A DNA stretch of 64,000 nucleotides. Source: Acetobacteraceae bacterium. GTDB lineage: Bacteria; Pseudomonadota; Alphaproteobacteria; Acetobacterales; Acetobacteraceae. The stretch is from the NCBI GenBank assembly GCA_024280945.1, contig JAMXLO010000116.1, forward strand, positions 48,948-112,947, given 5' to 3'. The position numbers were made by a program, and so were the translations under genes. This document shows, piece by piece, positions 53,073 through 61,435 of this stretch. The stretch's first letter is position 1, and the number at the start of each line of letters is the position of its first letter. The notes beneath the pieces are model-generated. The model was not told where the DNA came from. It searched no databases and was given only the letters and a program-made list of their open reading frames with translations.

Positions 53073-54287
53073 CGTCACCGCCGTGATATCGACCTCCATC
53101 AGCAGCTCTGGGCTGGCCAACCCCTTTACCACCAGCGCGGTGAAGCAGGCGGTCACGCCGTCCAGACGGCGGAGAACGACGTCAGTGACACGGGGCAGGT
53201 AAGCGCGATCGGTGACGAACACGGTCGCCTTCACCACGTCGGCGAGCGACGCACCCGCCTCGCCCAGCAGCACCGCGACGTTGTCCATCGCCTGCTCGAC
53301 CTGGGCGACGGGATCGCCGATGCCATGCATCACCTCGTTCAGGTCGGTGGCGGTCTGGCCGCGCAGGATCACCTGGTTGCCGGCGCGCACCGCCATGCAG
53401 AAGTCGCAGTCGAGCGACTGCTGCTCGGAGCCGTAGCGCACTGCATTGGAGTGGTAGCGGCGCAGCCGGAGGTGCGGGCCGCCCTGCCGGCGCATCACAT
53501 GCACGTCGATCTCGAACAGGATCTCCGGCCGGGCGAAGCCGGTGACGATCAGTCCGGTGGATACCGGGTGGATGCCGCGGAAGTGTCGGCCGATCACCGG
53601 ATACACCGCCGCGCGGTACGCGCGGTCGCTGATATAGACGGTGATCTTGCACACCTCCTCCATTCCTGAGCCGGCTTCGCGCAGCAGCGTGGCGAGGTTG
53701 GACAGCGCGAGATCGGCCTGCGCCGCGACATCCTCCGGCCGGCGACCAAGGCCCGCCATGGCGCTGCCGTCCAGTGTCGCGCCAGTCTGGCCGCGGACGA
53801 ACACCTCGCTGCCGCTGGCGGCCGCCATCGCACCCTGCCAGGCGATGTCCTGGGAGAACCAATCCTTCAGCTCGAATGTGCGCAGGCGCCGCACCGGCGC
53901 GCCGACGATCGCTTCGGCATCGATCTGCACCATCAGTTCCGGCAGCGGCAGACCAGCGGCGATGAGGCCTGTGCTCACCGGGAACACGTCGCGAAGGCGA
54001 TGGCCAATCGCCTCATACACCGGCTTGCGGTGTGCTCGATCGACCAGCGAGGTGGTGAGTTTGGTAATGTCGCGCAGCGCGCCGCCGGCGGCCTGCAGTG
54101 CGCTCTCGATGCTGTCGAGCGCGGCATGCGTCTGTGCTGTGGGGTCACCGAGCCCGGCCACCGACCCGTCCGGCCGCAACGCACTGCGGCCGCTCAGGAA
54201 CACGCGAGAGCCGCAGCTCAGTGCGCCCGCGGCGGCAATGGACAGGAATGGGGACGGCGCGAACGGCAGCAGGACACTATGCGGCAT
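53064..54287 (-). CDS. Triple RidA (YjgF/UK114) domain protein
   Basis: 407 residues holding three RidA-like domains in tandem (about 20-127, 150-262 and 290-405). Each repeat has the FPVSTGLIAAGLPLPELMVQID-type strand (IHPVSTGLIVTGFARPEIL in the second; a divergent CFTALVVKGLASPELLMEVD in the third). The imine-deaminase arginine of canonical RidA is replaced by Thr/Gly residues at the equivalent spot, so classic deaminase activity is unlikely. RidA is a homotrimer, so this could be a single-chain trimer. Confidence 0.85.
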   Translation of the reverse strand: MPHSVLLPFAPSPFLSIAAAGALSCGSRVFLSGRSALRPDGSVAGLGDPTAQTHAALDSIESALQAAGGALRDITKLTTSLVDRAHRKPVYEAIGHRLRDVFPVSTGLIAAGLPLPELMVQIDAEAIVGAPVRRLRTFELKDWFSQDIAWQGAMAAASGSEVFVRGQTGATLDGSAMAGLGRRPEDVAAQADLALSNLATLLREAGSGMEEVCKITVYISDRAYRAAVYPVIGRHFRGIHPVSTGLIVTGFARPEILFEIDVHVMRRQGGPHLRLRRYHSNAVRYGSEQQSLDCDFCMAVRAGNQVILRGQTATDLNEVMHGIGDPVAQVEQAMDNVAVLLGEAGASLADVVKATVFVTDRAYLPRVTDVVLRRLDGVTACFTALVVKGLASPELLMEVDITAVTSG

Positions 54288-54352
54288 GGCGCCATGAAAA
54301 TGGCGGAACACGCATGCCATGTGAAGCCAGAGTTGGTCATGAGCTTCCGCTG

Positions 54353-55762
54353 TCAGGAAGCCGCAGTGCTATACACGATCTTCCTGCTGCCTCGCGGATG
54401 ATCCATCGACATTCTCAGCTGGGTGCCAACGACGCAGCCGAGCTGCAGAAAGAAGGCCAATGAGTTGATCATCGGAGCCGACAACAGTGCTGTGCCAAGT
54501 TGAGCGCACAGCGATGCCAGGAAGCCATCGACAAGGACCTGGCCTGGATGTGATGGAGGCACGGCGCGCCTGCGCAAAGTATATACGCGCGCCGCTTGCC
54601 AAAGCAGCATGACGACACCGAAGATGCCGGCATTGGCCAAGAGTCCGGGCAGAAAGCTGGAACTTCGGTAGCTGCCCCACCCGACACCGAGGCCATAGGT
54701 CGGCCCGATCAATGCCATAGCGCCGTCGTCGGAAGCAGTCCGTTCCTCATATGAGGCGCTGGACGTCTTATTGAGGGTAGAATCGACAATTGTGCTGACG
54801 GCATCCACGAGGCTGGGCCTGAGGATCAGGACAGGCGCAACGACGAACATCCCAATGACCGCCAGCATGCCTATCGTCTTGCCTATATTGGCGATCGCCC
54901 TTGGGTCACCGCCCACCGAGCCGACGGCGAGTGTTATCGGCAAACCTACAACGGCAATGACGATGCCGGTTGTCGAAGTCGACAACAGGACGATGAGGAG
55001 TGCGAGTGCAAACAGGAGATTCGGGCGCATCGTGCGGTATCCGCGCACGGAAAGCCACAGGCTGCAGAAGGCGACGCCGCACATATAGCCAGCGAGAGCT
55101 GCAGGCTCTGAAAATGGCCCTTGGATTCTCGGTATGGCATCCAGGTCCTGACTGACGATCGCGAAGCCCGGGTTGGACTGCAGCAGGTCTTCTGGGAACG
55201 GGATGCCGGTGAACTTGCTGGCAAACTGCCACAAAGCCAATCCGGCGACGGCGTAACCGCTCAAGAGATATGCGGAGATGATCCGTCTGTACGGGATTTC
55301 AGCGCGCGTGGCGAAAGCTGCACTGACGAGGGCGCAGATCACGTTGAGTGCCAGATACAGGGTCTGGGTGACATTGCCGAAACTGAACTGCAACGGCACG
55401 AAGAGGTCAGGCGTCGCCGGATCGCGTTTCTGTGGCTCGACCATCACCGATCCCGCGAACGTGTCCGGCAGGATCCAGGCAGAGACCATCGCGTACAGCA
55501 GGAGGGCAGCCAACGGCAGGAGCGAGCGAAATGCTCCTCCCTCGCCCGGGTAGCGCATGCCTAGCGCATACTGGGTCATGACATACAAGAGGAAGAGCAG
55601 GCCCGGCACCATGGCCGGTTGGAGGCCGAAGCCGCCAAACACAAGTGCTGCCGCTGCCTCGAACGGCGCCGCAAGGAACGCGAGCTGCAACAGCTGCACC
55701 GGCTTGTATGCGAAAGCCATGCATAGCGGCAGCAGTATGAGCCCGAACGCGGTGATTTGCAT
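54353..55762 (-). CDS. O-antigen ligase/polymerase-like membrane protein
   Basis: 469 residues with about 10-12 hydrophobic segments. The long stretch VSQDLDAIPRIQGPFSEPAALAGYMCGVAFC, described in part, with a conserved-looking RIQGPFSEP, followed by PTYGLGVGWGSYRSSSFLPG, resembles Wzy/WaaL-type polymerases of polysaccharide export clusters. There are no other glycan genes in the window, so the product is unknown. Confidence 0.65.
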   Translation of the reverse strand: MQITAFGLILLPLCMAFAYKPVQLLQLAFLAAPFEAAAALVFGGFGLQPAMVPGLLFLLYVMTQYALGMRYPGEGGAFRSLLPLAALLLYAMVSAWILPDTFAGSVMVEPQKRDPATPDLFVPLQFSFGNVTQTLYLALNVICALVSAAFATRAEIPYRRIISAYLLSGYAVAGLALWQFASKFTGIPFPEDLLQSNPGFAIVSQDLDAIPRIQGPFSEPAALAGYMCGVAFCSLWLSVRGYRTMRPNLLFALALLIVLLSTSTTGIVIAVVGLPITLAVGSVGGDPRAIANIGKTIGMLAVIGMFVVAPVLILRPSLVDAVSTIVDSTLNKTSSASYEERTASDDGAMALIGPTYGLGVGWGSYRSSSFLPGLLANAGIFGVVMLLWQAARVYTLRRRAVPPSHPGQVLVDGFLASLCAQLGTALLSAPMINSLAFFLQLGCVVGTQLRMSMDHPRGSRKIVYSTAAS

Positions 55763-55884
55763 GCAGCTTCGCGTGCCGCCCCCGCGTGGCGGGAGCGAAC
55801 CTCCTGTACCTGTTGGGTAGTATCCTATGGTCAGGAGTCACCGAACAACTGCCTTTCGGTCCCATCGCCATCACCAGATTGGCT

Positions 55885-55936
55885 TAGAGCGCGATCGCTT
55901 GAAGCGGAATCGTTGGAAAGCCTGAATCGCGCTCTA
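55885..55936. repeat. Palindromic repeat, copy 1
   Basis: TAGAGCGCGAT (55885-55895) and ATCGCGCTCTA (55926-55936) are perfect 11-bp inverted arms around a 30-bp centre containing GCGGAATCG and AAAGCCTGA. A related copy with AGCGCGTGAT arms lies at about 61436-61485. Coding potential is nil. Confidence 0.75.
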
Positions 55937-55953
55937 CATCAATGAATCGCAGA

Positions 55954-55984
55954 GCATGATCGGGTCAACCTGATCCGATCATGC
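55954..55984. repeat. Palindrome adjacent to copy 1
   Basis: GCATGATCGG (55954-55963) and CCGATCATGC (55975-55984) are perfect 10-bp arms with an 11-bp centre. No run of T follows on either strand, so it is not an obvious terminator. It may be part of the same composite repeat. Confidence 0.65.
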
Positions 55985-56132
55985 CTGGGCGCAGCGTGTC
56001 GGAACCGGTTGACGACCATCCGATGCAGACCTGGTCCGCGCAGGGCAGCAGCCCTTCCGCATGAGCCGTCTGCCATGTAAGAGCTTTGTTGCCGGACCAG
56101 CCGGCGCAACCTTCGCCGTGGCAGGCCTGTCG

Positions 56133-57221
56133 ATGCCAGACCCGAGACACCGCCGACCGAACCACGTGGAGATCGACCTCGGATCGGTAACCCGGCGCGT
56201 CGTGTCGCTGCGACATCGCGTCGGACGACGGGTGCGGATCTTCGCAGCGCTCAAGGCAGACGGCTACGGCTTTGGGACGCTGCCGATGGCGCAGGCGGCG
56301 CTGGCCGGTGGAGCGGATGCATTGGCGCTGATCGACCGGGCAGAGGCACTGATGTTGCGTCAGGCGCGCATCGACGTGCCGATCCTGCTGTATGCGGGTT
56401 CGCCGATCGACGCGGAAGCAGTTGCCGCGGCCGAGTCACGGCGCCTGGTCCTGACGGTGCTGAACGAACGGCAGATCGACGTCATTGCATTGCACGCGCG
56501 GGCGCCGGTTGAGCTGGCGATCAAGGTCGAGGTCGGCGCTGAGCGGATCGGGGTGTTGCCTGACGAACTGCTCGCGATGGCGCAGCGCATCGCAAGGCAG
56601 CGCATGCTGTCGCTGGAGGTCGTCAACGCGCACCCGACGTTCGGTGACAATGCGCCCGACAGTGTGGTGCAGGCACAATTCCAGCGATTCACCGAAGCGA
56701 TCGGGCATCTGCAAGCCGCCGGCTTGCCGCTTCCGACCCGTTTGTTCGCGTCGTCCAAGACATTGGCACGATCAGCGGGCATGGAACTCGATGCCATCGA
56801 TCCCGGGCAGTTCCTGTTCGCCGACACCACTGATCGGCCGATCATTCGCTCACTGCGAACTGTGCTGACCCAGGTGAGGGATGTGACGCGCGACTTCGCG
56901 CCGGACTATGCGCCGTTCGACCTCGCGAAGGTGCGGCGCGTCGGCGTTGTTCCGTTCGGTAAGGTCGATGGCGGCGGGTTCTGTCACACCGACGCAGTGT
57001 TGGTCCGCGGCCGCCGGGCACCGATCCTCGGTGCGCCGTCGCTGGAATACATGCGCCTCGATCTGTCGGCGATCGATGACGCCGACGAAGGCGACGACGT
57101 CGTGCTGATCGGGCGACAAGGACCAGCGCAGATCAGCCTGGCAGAAGTGTGTGCCGGACGCGGCGCAACGCCATCGGATATCGCGATGGCGCTCGGCCCA
57201 GCCGTCTTGCGTCAGTACTGA
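56133..57221 (+). CDS. alr: Alanine racemase
   Basis: PLP enzyme that makes D-alanine for peptidoglycan. 362 residues from ATG 56133; ATG 56061 gives 24 more residues and is possible. The PLP lysine is in AALKADGYGFG, and RIGV in KVEVGAERIGV aligns with the conserved Arg. The catalytic tyrosine is probably in PDYAPF. The C-terminal beta domain has VGVVPFGKVDGGGF and IGRQGPAQIS. More divergent from E. coli Alr/DadX than usual. Confidence 0.83.
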   Translation: MPDPRHRRPNHVEIDLGSVTRRVVSLRHRVGRRVRIFAALKADGYGFGTLPMAQAALAGGADALALIDRAEALMLRQARIDVPILLYAGSPIDAEAVAAAESRRLVLTVLNERQIDVIALHARAPVELAIKVEVGAERIGVLPDELLAMAQRIARQRMLSLEVVNAHPTFGDNAPDSVVQAQFQRFTEAIGHLQAAGLPLPTRLFASSKTLARSAGMELDAIDPGQFLFADTTDRPIIRSLRTVLTQVRDVTRDFAPDYAPFDLAKVRRVGVVPFGKVDGGGFCHTDAVLVRGRRAPILGAPSLEYMRLDLSAIDDADEGDDVVLIGRQGPAQISLAEVCAGRGATPSDIAMALGPAVLRQY

Positions 57222-57523
57222 GAGTAATAGTAGCCCGGCGCGGCGTAGTAGCCAGGCGGTGGCGCATACACCACGGGCGGTGGCGGCGCGTAGTAGGTGG
57301 GCTGCTGCGACGCGAGCACGCCGCCCAGGATCGCCGCGGCACCCAGCCCGAGCACGGCGCCGGCAATCGCAGCGCCATTGTCGTGGCTCTCATGATGCCA
57401 GCCTTGGTTCCATCCGCCGCCATGCCAGCCGCGATGACCACGCCAGTCAGCATGCGCAGCCGGTGCGGCCAGCAGTCCAGCCGCTACAGGCGCTGCAACC
57501 AACAGGGTCGACCAGATCCGCAT
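57212..57523 (-). CDS. Small secreted Gly/His/Tyr-rich protein
   Basis: 103 residues from ATG 57523 with GAGG upstream. Sec signal peptide (WSTLLVAAPVAAGLLAAPAAHA), a Trp/Gly/His-rich part, a glycine zipper (AAIAGAVLGLGAAAILGGVL) and a Pro/Tyr-rich tail ending YYYSQY. Probably periplasmic or envelope associated. Its stop overlaps the alr end by 10 bp (convergent). Confidence 0.72.
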   Translation of the reverse strand: MRIWSTLLVAAPVAAGLLAAPAAHADWRGHRGWHGGGWNQGWHHESHDNGAAIAGAVLGLGAAAILGGVLASQQPTYYAPPPPVVYAPPPGYYAAPGYYYSQY

Positions 57524-57624
57524 GGAACAATCCTCGCTCTGAACGCTTGACCGCAAGCTGGGGGCCGCTCGTGGCGGGATTCGGGCAGGATGGTGATTTG
57601 TTCGCGGCCGAGTGAATGTCTTGA

Positions 57625-57893
57625 TCGCGCGCACCTCACCCTGACCCAGAAACTGCCGGTGAAGGAACCGGTCGATCATCCGCCGCTGGACGACCACAAA
57701 GTGAACGATATGGATCCCGCGCTGAGGCAGACAAGCTGAACGCGCGCCTCGCCGGCTGGACCTATCAGCTCGGCTCCTGCAAGGAGAAGGCGCTGGTGCC
57801 GTCGCCGGATGACCTGAAGCGCCGCCTTCCGCTCCAGGTGCGGCAACAGGTTCGGAACAGACCGCGCGACCGGCCGAGCCACCGAAGCAATGA
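57625..57893 (+). pseudogene. DUF4340 C-terminal remnant (GldG-associated protein)
   Basis: Pieces in different frames join into one protein end: LTQKLPVKEPVDHPPLDDHK, then after a deletion EADKLNARLAGWTYQLGSCK and EKALVPSPDDLK, then after a one-base loss APPSAPGAATGSEQTARPAE ending PPKQ before TGA 57891-57893. DUF4340 proteins usually accompany GldG-type ABC transporter genes; none remain here. At least two lesions make this a decayed gene. Confidence 0.6.
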
Positions 57894-57989
57894 CGGCCTG
57901 GTCAGTCCGGGACCAGGCCCGGCGCGACGGACCGGCGACATTGATGCTCCAGCCTCCAGTCAGGCCGACGCGCTAAGGTTGCCATTTCG

Positions 57990-58041
57990 GTGCGATTCAG
58001 TTAGTTTACTTAACGTACGGTTTAACAGATAGAACAGCCCC
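57990..58041 (+). promoter_or_regulatory. AT-rich segment upstream of the toxin gene
   Basis: The sequence around GTTAGTTTACTTAACGTACG just before the TTG start is markedly AT-rich for this chromosome. TTTACT and GATAGA, about 16 bp apart, could serve as -35 and -10 elements. This is an inference from base composition and spacing. Confidence 0.35.
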
Positions 58042-59316
58042 TTGTCCGACCATCCCAATCTCCCGTTCGGCCACAACACGCTGAAGCTCCGCGCGGTGTT
58101 CGTGCCGGACGGGGCCGACGTTTCCACGGCCGGCATCGTCCAGGCTGTCGGCCCCCATCCGGTGATGATCCGCGCCGTCCGGGTGCCCGAGGGTGGGGCG
58201 CTGCCGGGCTATCCTTACGAGCATATCGGCCAGGCTGTGTTCATTCCCGACAGCGACGACCGCAATACGCCAGCCTTCACCAGCCGGCGGGATCCGTCGC
58301 GGATGTCACTCTCAGGCGCGGCGCGTTTGTCCGCCCCATCACGCACGGACGACTCGCGTGCGCAGGACGATAACGCACTGGCCAACCGGCGATGGCCCGG
58401 TTGCCCGTTGGCCAGCATAGCCGGACCCTGGGCACCACCCGCCAATCCAACCGGCGACAATGGGTCATCTGGCGGCTCAGCGCGCAGGCGAGGGGTACGA
58501 AGCGCGCAGGCCAACTTTAGCGCCGCCGTCCCAACGCCGCATGTCGACACCTCTCGCGACGCGATCGACGCTGCTGTGAACGCCTTATCTGCACGCCCCG
58601 CCAAGTGGGATGACGCAAGTGCGACAAGCTTGGCAGCGTCGGCAATCCGGTCGGGAGCCTTGCTACCGCCGCTGCAATTCCCCGCCGACTTGATCAGCGC
58701 GGCCACCGGTGACCAGCTTTCCATAGCGCGACCCGATGCACGGCCGAATCGGCTTGTGTCCGACAAAGCGCCGGAACAGCAACCGCGAGCCGCCGACGTA
58801 ACCCCGCCGCCGTCTGACGAAAGCGTGGCCGTCGTCCTGCCAAATGGCTCAACAATACCCGATCCGTACTCCCCCACCGGTCGTTTGATGTCCCCTGTGG
58901 CGGATCTCGCCCCTGTAGCAGCCGCTGGTCGCCGCGCGCGCCGCACATACCAAACAATGCTCCACAATCCCAAGACGATGGTCGGCGCTTTGCCACTGTT
59001 CGCGATCGACACGCTGATCCATCTCGGGCAGGGTGGCTTGTTTGATTATCAAAGACGAGGAAATCACCTCACCGGGTTTGAGCATTTTCGTCAATATCAA
59101 GACGTATCGAATTTCAATGTGGGCTTGTTCTGCCAACAGGCCGGCTTATCACTTGAGAACGCCTTAATCGCGGCGGGTTCTTACGCCCGCGTTTTTTCTG
59201 GCAATGCCAAACCTGATCGACCCTATGGGCTTGATCCTCAAACCTATGAATTCATTAAGGCGGGCTACCAGGCAGGTCAAAGCGGAGCCTTCGACCATCC
59301 GCTGTCGCCTAAATAA
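58042..59316 (+). CDS. Polymorphic toxin with unrecognised N-terminal module and type-44-like C-terminus
   Basis: 424 residues from TTG 58042. Residues 14-75 form a compact module (LKLRAVFVPDGADVSTAG ... EHIGQAVFIPDSD) repeated downstream at 60109. The middle is Ala/Pro/Ser-rich and likely disordered. From about residue 270 the sequence VLPNGSTIPDPYSPTGRLMS leads to a C-terminal domain (FDYQRRGNHLTGFEHFRQYQ, then DVSNFNVGLFCQQAGLSLEN, ending YGLDPQTYEFIKAGYQ) that resembles polymorphic toxin type 44. No signal peptide, PAAR or VgrG part is seen. Confidence 0.62.
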   Translation: MSDHPNLPFGHNTLKLRAVFVPDGADVSTAGIVQAVGPHPVMIRAVRVPEGGALPGYPYEHIGQAVFIPDSDDRNTPAFTSRRDPSRMSLSGAARLSAPSRTDDSRAQDDNALANRRWPGCPLASIAGPWAPPANPTGDNGSSGGSARRRGVRSAQANFSAAVPTPHVDTSRDAIDAAVNALSARPAKWDDASATSLAASAIRSGALLPPLQFPADLISAATGDQLSIARPDARPNRLVSDKAPEQQPRAADVTPPPSDESVAVVLPNGSTIPDPYSPTGRLMSPVADLAPVAAAGRRARRTYQTMLHNPKTMVGALPLFAIDTLIHLGQGGLFDYQRRGNHLTGFEHFRQYQDVSNFNVGLFCQQAGLSLENALIAAGSYARVFSGNAKPDRPYGLDPQTYEFIKAGYQAGQSGAFDHPLSPK

Positions 59317-59329
59317 AGTGGCTTGCCAC

Positions 59330-59737
59330 ATGGTATTGCTTCGCGGACTGCTATTCACTATTGCAATCATCATTGCAGCATATGCGCTGATCGCCGCGGT
59401 ACTCTACCTGATGTTCTTCGTAGACGCCTGTATCAGCACCACAAGGTCAAGAATTTCCGTCGCTGGGCTCGGATTCCAAGTTGAGGACACCAACTGCGAC
59501 ACACTCGCAAAGGAGGAATGGGTAAGTGTATATGGGTTCGCCGACAGAGACCGCGGCCGGACCCTGCTGTTCAGGTACTCACCTGCGTCATATCATCTCC
59601 CTTTGCCCACGATCGAAGTACCAGATCAGCGGACGATCATCATAGCAATACCGATCGTGTCGAGTGTGTACTCTAAGCTCGATTCTTGGCACAATCATTC
59701 AATCAGATACGACATTGGCCACATCGATTATCCGTAG
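59330..59737 (+). CDS. Candidate membrane-anchored immunity protein
   Basis: 135 residues starting 14 bp after the toxin stop. One N-terminal membrane segment (FTIAIIIAAYALIAAVLYLM) is followed by a soluble domain (FQVEDTNCDTLAKEEWVSVY onward). GC is lower than in the surrounding genes. No family is recognised. Position directly behind a toxin of this kind is what makes immunity function likely. Confidence 0.55.
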   Translation: MVLLRGLLFTIAIIIAAYALIAAVLYLMFFVDACISTTRSRISVAGLGFQVEDTNCDTLAKEEWVSVYGFADRDRGRTLLFRYSPASYHLPLPTIEVPDQRTIIIAIPIVSSVYSKLDSWHNHSIRYDIGHIDYP

Positions 59738-59798
59738 CTCGACATGGAAGACCCTCTATAACGATCACCTATTTCCCGGTCTGCCAGGGAGGACTGAG

Positions 59799-60107
59799 AT
59801 GGCCAGAATGCTGCCAAAGCTTTGTGAGCTGTACATCCAAGACTTTGATCTGATATTTCAGGAACCAACCGACCCCATCGATATGTTTTGCCAACAACAC
59901 GACTTGGAAGATCAAGAGGTCCTTCTAAACGAACTTAACAAATTTCACCAGGATGCGATATCGGGAACCAAGTCGATCGAGAATTTGATCAATATGGGAA
60001 TGGAGTATATCCCAGGTATTGAGCACGATCCCAGGACCTGGCTTCCCGCTTTGATCGAATACCTGGGCGCAAAGATCGCGGCGTCAAAGCAAGCTGGCGG
60101 CATATGA
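59799..60107 (+). CDS. CdiI-like immunity protein
   Basis: 102 residues from ATG 59799 with GGGAGGA upstream. LCELYIQDFDLIFQEPTDPI, LLNELNKFHQDA and the ending MGMEYIPGIEHDPRTWLPAL match the pattern of the contact-dependent-inhibition immunity family CdiI_2, with its acidic helices and a conserved Trp-Leu near the end. It binds and blocks a cognate nuclease toxin in the cytoplasm. Which toxin it fits is unclear, since the neighbour already has a candidate immunity gene. Confidence 0.65.
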   Translation: MARMLPKLCELYIQDFDLIFQEPTDPIDMFCQQHDLEDQEVLLNELNKFHQDAISGTKSIENLINMGMEYIPGIEHDPRTWLPALIEYLGAKIAASKQAGGI

Positions 60108-60108
60108 C

Positions 60109-60399
60109 ATGACCCACCCCGCACCAGTGAAGCTGCGCGCGGTGTTCGGGCCGGACGGGGCGGACGTATCCACGGCCGACACCATCCGGACTGTCGGACC
60201 CCATCCGGTGATGATCCCGGCTGTCTGGGTGCCCGAAGGTGGGGCGCCCCCTTGCTATCCTTACGAGCATATCGGCCAGGCCGTGTTCATCCCCGACAGC
60301 AACGACCGCGATACGTCAGTGCCCTGCGCCCCCTGCCAAAGGCATAGCCTTTGGAATCCAAGCCTGTCTGACGGTGAGAGAGGGCCAATGTGGACCTGA
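60109..60399 (+). pseudogene. Orphan copy of the toxin N-terminal module, truncated
   Basis: From ATG 60109, residues 8-69 repeat the module of the toxin gene (KLRAVFGPDGADVSTADTIR, YPYEHIGQAVFIPDSNDRDT). At the DNA level the two modules are visibly close to identical. After that the frame enters palindromic repeats (from 60336) and gives unrelated peptide. It looks like the head of a second toxin whose tip was lost or exchanged. It follows the CdiI-like gene by 1 bp. Confidence 0.65.
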
Positions 60400-60493
60400 T
60401 CCGGCCGCCTCTCACCGCAGATAAGACACGGGTGCTAAGGGCTCCGCCCTTAGCGGGGTTCCAACAGCCTGCCCCGGGCTTGACCCGGGGGCA
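60336..60493. repeat. Cluster of three palindromes
   Basis: CCAAAGG/CCTTTGG (60336-60354), GCTAAGGGC/GCCCTTAGC (60434-60454) and TGCCCCGGG/CCCGGGGGCA (60470-60493) follow one another in 160 bp. They interrupt the orphan toxin module. Palindromes of this kind are dispersed in acetic-acid-bacteria relatives. That is general knowledge and not checked here. Confidence 0.6.
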
Positions 60494-60623
60494 GAGTCCC
60501 TTGGCCTTCTCCGCACCATTCCGCTCAAAGCTAGCCTGCCCTGGTATCCGATCGCAGAGGAGCGTGAGTCGCGTGCGACACACGATCCGCCGCGTGAATC
60601 GGATGCTCAAACCAAAGAGCGAC

Positions 60624-60650
60624 GTGCCGACTTTCACTGAAAGTCGGCAC
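60624..60650 (-). terminator. Perfect 27-bp palindrome after SDR gene
   Basis: GTGCCGACTTTCA (60624-60636) and TGAAAGTCGGCAC (60638-60650) form a perfect 13-bp stem that begins at the SDR stop codon. On the minus strand it continues GTCGCTCTTTGG, which has only a short T-run. A terminator or a dispersed palindromic repeat are both possible. Confidence 0.5.
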
Positions 60651-61375
60651 TAGTGAAACGTCCGCCCGCCATCCACCGCAAGGCTCACCCCGGTCACGAA
60701 CGAACTCTCGTGCGCGGTCAGGAACAGGATCGCCTCCGCGATCTCCTCCGGCGCTGCCGGACGCCCCAGCGCATAGCGGTTGACAATCGCCGGGACGACC
60801 GCGCCAGCCGCATCGCGCAACGTACCATCGGTCATCGGCGTCTCTACCGCACCCGGGCAGATGGCATTCACCCGAATCGTCGGTGCCAGCTCCGCGGCCA
60901 GCGCGCGCGTGAGAGCGATGACCCCGCCCTTCGAAGCGACATAGGCGGTGCTGCCGCCACCGGTCGGCAGCAGTCCTACGCCCGAAGCGATGTTGACGAT
61001 GCTGGCGCGGTCCGCTTTTCGCAGCAGCGGCACCGCTGCTTTGACGCACAGGAATGTGCCCGTGAGATTGACCGCGATCGTCGTGTTCCAGACCTCGGCT
61101 GTGGTCTCCATCAGTCCCTTGTTGAAGAAGACGCCGGCCGCATTGACCAGACCGTCGAGACCATCGAGTTCCTGTGCAGCCTGCTGCACGGCACGCGCCA
61201 CGCTGGTCGCATCCGAGACATCGCAGGCGATCGCCTTGGCCCCGGTGACGCGCGTCGTATCACGATCGAGCACTACAACCGCGGCGCCCTCGCGGGCGAA
61301 CAGCTCGCACGTCGCACGACCAATGCCGGATGCGCCTCCAGTAATCAATACTTTGCGGCCGTCCAACCTCGCCAT
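60650..61375 (-). CDS. Short-chain dehydrogenase/reductase
   Basis: 241 residues from ATG 61375 (GGAGGA upstream). Cofactor motif TGGASGIGRA, NAAG, the catalytic Ser in VNIASGVG, and Tyr/Lys in TAYVASKGG, with the ICPGAVETPM tail, are those of classical SDRs. Substrate unknown. It is divergent from an enoyl-CoA hydratase, and both are near a Baeyer-Villiger monooxygenase, so a degradation pathway is plausible. Confidence 0.92.
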   Translation of the reverse strand: MARLDGRKVLITGGASGIGRATCELFAREGAAVVVLDRDTTRVTGAKAIACDVSDATSVARAVQQAAQELDGLDGLVNAAGVFFNKGLMETTAEVWNTTIAVNLTGTFLCVKAAVPLLRKADRASIVNIASGVGLLPTGGGSTAYVASKGGVIALTRALAAELAPTIRVNAICPGAVETPMTDGTLRDAAGAVVPAIVNRYALGRPAAPEEIAEAILFLTAHESSFVTGVSLAVDGGRTFH

Positions 61376-61435
61376 TGTGCATCCTCCCGCTGCTGTTTGC
61401 CTGTGACCGGGTAGCATGACACGGTGACCGCAGAT

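Larger units (their letters stand above)
55763..56132. other. Repeat-rich intergenic region
   Basis: 370 bp without a gene. It contains the TAGAGCGCGAT palindrome (55885-55936) and a second palindrome (55954-55984), then the likely promoter and 5' end of alr. The alanine racemase frame is open from 56061, so the start could lie inside this interval. Confidence 0.6.

Noticed and set aside
56133..57221. Idea that the alanine racemase lacks its catalytic tyrosine
   Set aside because: The PFGKVDG segment aligns with the VGYADG region, while PDYAPF supplies a tyrosine at the expected place, so a missing residue is not supported.
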